A stretch of DNA of 64,000 bases, taken from assembly GCA_021613535.1 (NCBI GenBank), contig CP075497.1, positions 10,044,001 through 10,108,000 on the forward strand, given 5' to 3'. The notes below the pieces were generated by a model. It was given only the letters and a program-made list of their open reading frames with translations. It was not told where the DNA came from and did not search any database. Shown one piece after another: positions 58,739-64,000 of the stretch (positions are counted from its first letter, which is position 1; each line of letters begins with the position of its first letter). Source of the DNA: Adineta vaga (taxonomy: Eukaryota > Rotifera). The position numbers and the translations under genes were made by a program.

Positions 58739-59890
58739 AAAAGCATCATTTTCGTATTTAATTCTTTTGTTATCGCCTTCTACATTACCCTTTTTTTCAT
58801 CATGTTATATCGATAAATGAGCGTTCATCTGATATAAAAAAAGATTTATGATTGTTGAGAAACTTATAAATCTGATTTCGATATTTTTTCCTCATATGAT
58901 AATTATAGGAAAATATTCAATGACCTTCAACTAATCGATTCTAATCTTCAATTATTAAAACTATTCAATGATATTTCATGAAAATAAGTTCGAGTTATGT
59001 ATGAAAATGTACACTTTCTATTGATTGATTTTTGTACAGAAATTATTATTAGTTTTATCAGATTATTGATTTAAATAAATGTCAAGTGATCATTTCTATG
59101 AGTAATGAAACATATCCGCAGTTGAATGGAATGAATTTTACTTATAACGATCACATACATTTTTAATGATGATTTATCATACATTTAATATACTTATTCT
59201 TTTAGTTTATAGTAGCGGCGTAACCAGAAATTTGAGGGTGGTGGGGCTTCATGCTATGTATATCGTTAGTGAAATTAAACGACAAATCTAGTTTTTGAAA
59301 ATTTTCTATCGAGAGGATCAAATCGTTACCCTATTTTTATAACAAAGTTACGTCCTCTTATGCTTAGCATATTCTGAGAATTTCGAATGTATAGTATGAG
59401 AATTAATGAGGAAAATTGCAAAAACGTCTCATGTACTTACATCATTTTAAAAGAAAACATGTTGATGTCAGAATTAAGTCGCTTTTAAGTCAAATGAATA
59501 CTTAAGAAACAAGTACGCTTCTATAAGTCTCTCGAGAATATGTATGCAGGAGTATTTTTTAAGAAGAAAACACATTAGGTTGGAGACAAAGACTAAAAAT
59601 GACCTAAGTGATATAGCAGAAAGAATGTACTGACTTTTATTCATATTCTTCTTACATAATTAGATAAATCAATGCTTGAATATCCCATACATAACTATCA
59701 AGTCATAAAGAAACGTGGGTGTGGGTGATGATGAATAAGAGACTGACATGTTCATTCAAGTTCAAAATTAGTTTCGATCTATTTATATATAAAAAATTAA
59801 AAAAAATACATACGTGTAATTATGCTTGTATACAAGAATACAAATAAAGTAGAAAGAAAAAAAAAGGTTTTATATCTAGCGCATCCAGTT
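58739..59890. other. Convergent intergenic region
   Basis: About 1.15 kb between the ends of two converging genes; A+T rich except for the patch at 59213-59260. No gene seen. Confidence 0.45.
59209..59360. mobile_element. Possible small transposon relic
   Basis: Starts with AGTAGCGGCGTAACCAGAAA and TTTGAGGGTGGTGGGGCTTC, a G-rich leader of a type frequent at the ends of degenerate DNA transposons in invertebrates. At about 59346-59357 AAGTTACGTCCTC is a partial reverse complement of GCGGCGTAAC. No coding content. Low confidence. Confidence 0.3.
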
Positions 59891-61415
59891 TCAAGCTTCT
59901 TTCCATTCGTAATGATGAGGTCCTTTTTTAATATTCATTGCATGTTCACTTTTAAGATCATATGAATGTGCACCAAAAAAATCTAATTGAGCTTCCATAA
60001 ACGTTGTTGGCAAATCTGTACTACTCATATACTTGAAATATTCCAAACTAGCAACTAATGCTGGTACATGTGCTCCATATTCTATCGCTAATAACACAAC
60101 ACGTTTAAGTTTAGGATAATATTTTTCAATATCAGCAGCAATCGGTTTCAATAGAAGAATATTACTGAAAGGTTCATCATTAGATTTTTCATGAGCTGCA
60201 TATAATGGTTGAAGAAGATCAGCAATATAATCACTTTGAACAATACAACCGGCACGCCAAATACGAATAACTTCGCTCATTCTAATATGCCAGTGTTTTG
60301 CTTGAGATGTTGCAGCAATTAAATTACAACCTTGAGCGAAAGATGCTAAAATGGAAACATAAACAGCACATCGAAGGTCTTCAATAAATTCATCTGTATT
60401 CTTTTTGAGATTTTCAATTAATCTTGGCTTTTCTAATTTAACTAATTTATCAAATTCAATACGATCCGAACGATTTGCTGATGCTACACGTAATAAATGT
60501 GCTGCAGCAATAGTTGGTACAGAAATATGAACTTTAGCTGCTTCTTGTATTGACCAAACACCAGTACCTTCGGTATTATCAGCATCTTGAACAACTTTAT
60601 CTTCAATATCATCAAGAATATGTCCCGATGTTGGATCATCAGCTTTATAATGACGCGTACATATATCACCAGCAATTGATATGAGATAATTATTATATAA
60701 TTCACTTTTTCTTGACCATTCAGTAAATATATAACCAATATCATCTTCGGAAAAACCAAGTAAACGATTGAAAATCCCCCATGCCTCACAGACAATACTA
60801 AGCATGCCTTGTTCAATACCATTATGAACCATTTTAACATAATGACCGGCACCGCCAGGACCGATATTTGTTACACATTCACTACCTTTTTCCGATTTTG
60901 CACATACAGTACGAAGAAATGGCAAAATAACATTATCAAGAATTTCTTTATTACCACCTGGTGAAAGTGATGCTCCTCTTCTTGCTGATTGATATCCACC
61001 AGACACCACCCATACCAATAAAATAGACACCTAATTCATCCATTTCTTTTTGTCGTCGTTCTGTATCAAGATACCATTCATTTCCACCATCTAAAATAAT
61101 ATCTCCTTTATTTAAATATGAACCTATCGAATCCAAGACTTCGTCTGTTGGATGACCGTGTGTAATACTAAAAATTAGAAGACGTGGTTGTTGTTTATCT
61201 TTTTCAAAACTTTTCATGAATGTCTCATAATCTTTATAACCAGTTATTTTATCACGAGTATTATCATGTTCTTTAGCTATATCAACAACAGCTTGAACAC
61301 TATCTGATTTAACATCGTACAAGGATACTTGAAGACCATGTTCGGCAAATAATAATGCCATATTACCACCCATAGATCCAGCACCAATGATACCGATTCG
61401 AGTAAATCTAGTCAT
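59891..61415 (-). CDS. 6-phosphogluconate dehydrogenase, fungal-like, with one frameshift
   Basis: Intronless, about 505 aa if the frameshift is ignored. The N-terminal Rossmann domain starts at ATG 61415: IGIIGAGSMGGNMALLFAEH (GxGxMG), then ILDGGNEWYLDTERR. The catalytic part has SGGYQSARRG, GPGGAGHYVKMVHNGIEQGM (Lys and Asn of the active site), and the all-helical domain with DADNTEGTGVWSIQEAA, RIWRAGCIVQSDYI and AQLDFFGAHSYDL. Oxidises 6-phosphogluconate to ribulose 5-phosphate with NADPH formation. At about 61005-61013 one extra base (GGTGGTG for GGTGTG) shifts the frame between GMG and VSGGYQ. The rest is perfectly open on both sides, so this is either a recent mutation or a sequencing/assembly error. 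Sequence style around NTEGTGVW is closer to filamentous fungi than to animals. Confidence 0.88.
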
Positions 61416-62056
61416 GTTATTGTAAATGACACATCGTCAAAATAACATAGAGATATTTATATAGTCGATTGTCCTTTTCTATTTTTTCACATCAGGTTAT
61501 TCAGTACTCTTTTTCTTTTATGTATGATGACTGTATAAAAAAGAAAATAATATTTCTCTCTAGCTTTATTCTTTTCATACAATCGAACTAGAATAATAAG
61601 AAATTTATACAGAATCTATATCACTTTTGACATACATTAGGATTAGAAAGTATTGAAAACTCTTTGCTGCAATCAATATATAGGAATCAATTGATTTATA
61701 TATCATTCAACCATAATTTTTCTTTCAATATTAATATATTTCAATTAAGAAGAGATTACTTGATTGTCAATCTTCTATTATAAATATTTAGTTGAACACG
61801 CAACGGAACGGAAGTAGGTATTGACTATTTAGTTCCTATTGGTTGTCAAATAGACGAATGCATAGAAAGATAAACATGTACACACACACACACACTTATA
61901 TTGTGTGTCAGACTCAATTTGTTTTGCATTACAATACGTTCAAAACTATGTTTATACCGACGTAGTATGAAACAATTCGTCTATGCCTGAATTTATTTCA
62001 TCGAATTTGATATGATACCATAGTACCATTAAAAGAAAGAAAATATTCGATTAATT
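61416..62056. promoter_or_regulatory. Divergent promoter region between 6PGD and HECT ligase
   Basis: 641 bases between divergent starts. Contains a CA run at about 61879-61894. Both promoters must lie here unless untranslated exons exist; no core element can be assigned firmly. Confidence 0.45.
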
Positions 62057-63956
<1,900 letters not shown>

Positions 63957-64000
63957 TAAGAACATAGTTTTCATAAGGAGATTTTATATTTTTCATCGCA

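Overview
The window looks like nuclear DNA from a compact, very A+T-rich animal genome. Most genes carry several short introns (about 40-70 nt, GT...AG, with T-rich or AT-rich sequence before the acceptor), intergenic gaps are short, and the orthologues are animal ones: SMG6, RPGR, XRRA1, FEM1, LIN9, MCM2, a NEDD4-family ligase, Rabin8 and a rhodopsin-like GPCR. Several genes are more typical of fungi, plants or bacteria (a fungal-looking 6-phosphogluconate dehydrogenase without introns, a yeast/plant-type cyclic phosphodiesterase, a general-stress-protein-26-like FMN protein). That mixture, with degraded duplicate copies, fits a bdelloid rotifer best. This taxonomic call is inference; no marker gene here settles it.

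Left part (1-29.8 kb). The start of a Rab-GEF (Rabin8/GRAB type, minus strand) enters from the left edge. It is followed by a 508-aa low-complexity protein with a possible PP1-docking motif, a small spliced protein with a Cys-rich tail, and a GPCR. A divergent pair comes next: XRRA1-like leucine-rich repeat protein (minus) and the nonsense-mediated-decay endonuclease SMG6 (plus). Then RPGR with a C-terminal prenylation box, a small-molecule methyltransferase, a multi-exon minus-strand gene ending in a dsRNA-binding-like domain, a GAPR-1 (CAP) protein and an FMN-binding split-barrel protein.

Middle (30-46 kb). This is a gene graveyard. It holds a broken MCM2 3' half, a four-helix membrane protein, a kelch gene with stop codons, LIN9 exons with frameshift and stop, a second almost identical MCM2 3' end joined to the LIN9 remains, a decayed copy of the membrane protein, and an ABCA half-transporter with stops. 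An intact 2H phosphodiesterase and a small membrane protein lie among them. The two MCM2 tails plus the membrane protein make one duplicated block about 10 kb apart.

Right part (46-64 kb). A lectin-like type I membrane protein (minus) is followed by a run of plus-strand genes: a coilin-N-like protein, a U-box/protein-kinase fusion, a FEM1 substrate receptor and a small zinc-finger-like protein. 6-phosphogluconate dehydrogenase (minus, one frameshift) and a C2-WW-HECT ubiquitin ligase running off the right edge close the window. Three of these genes belong to ubiquitin ligation.

A short GC-richer perfect hairpin (57.0 kb) and a diverged direct repeat that preserves a reading frame (46.2 and 47.5 kb) are not explained by the genes. 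No tRNA, rRNA or CRISPR was seen. Exon limits were read by eye from splice signals and frame continuity; where I say the exon lengths add up, I counted them.
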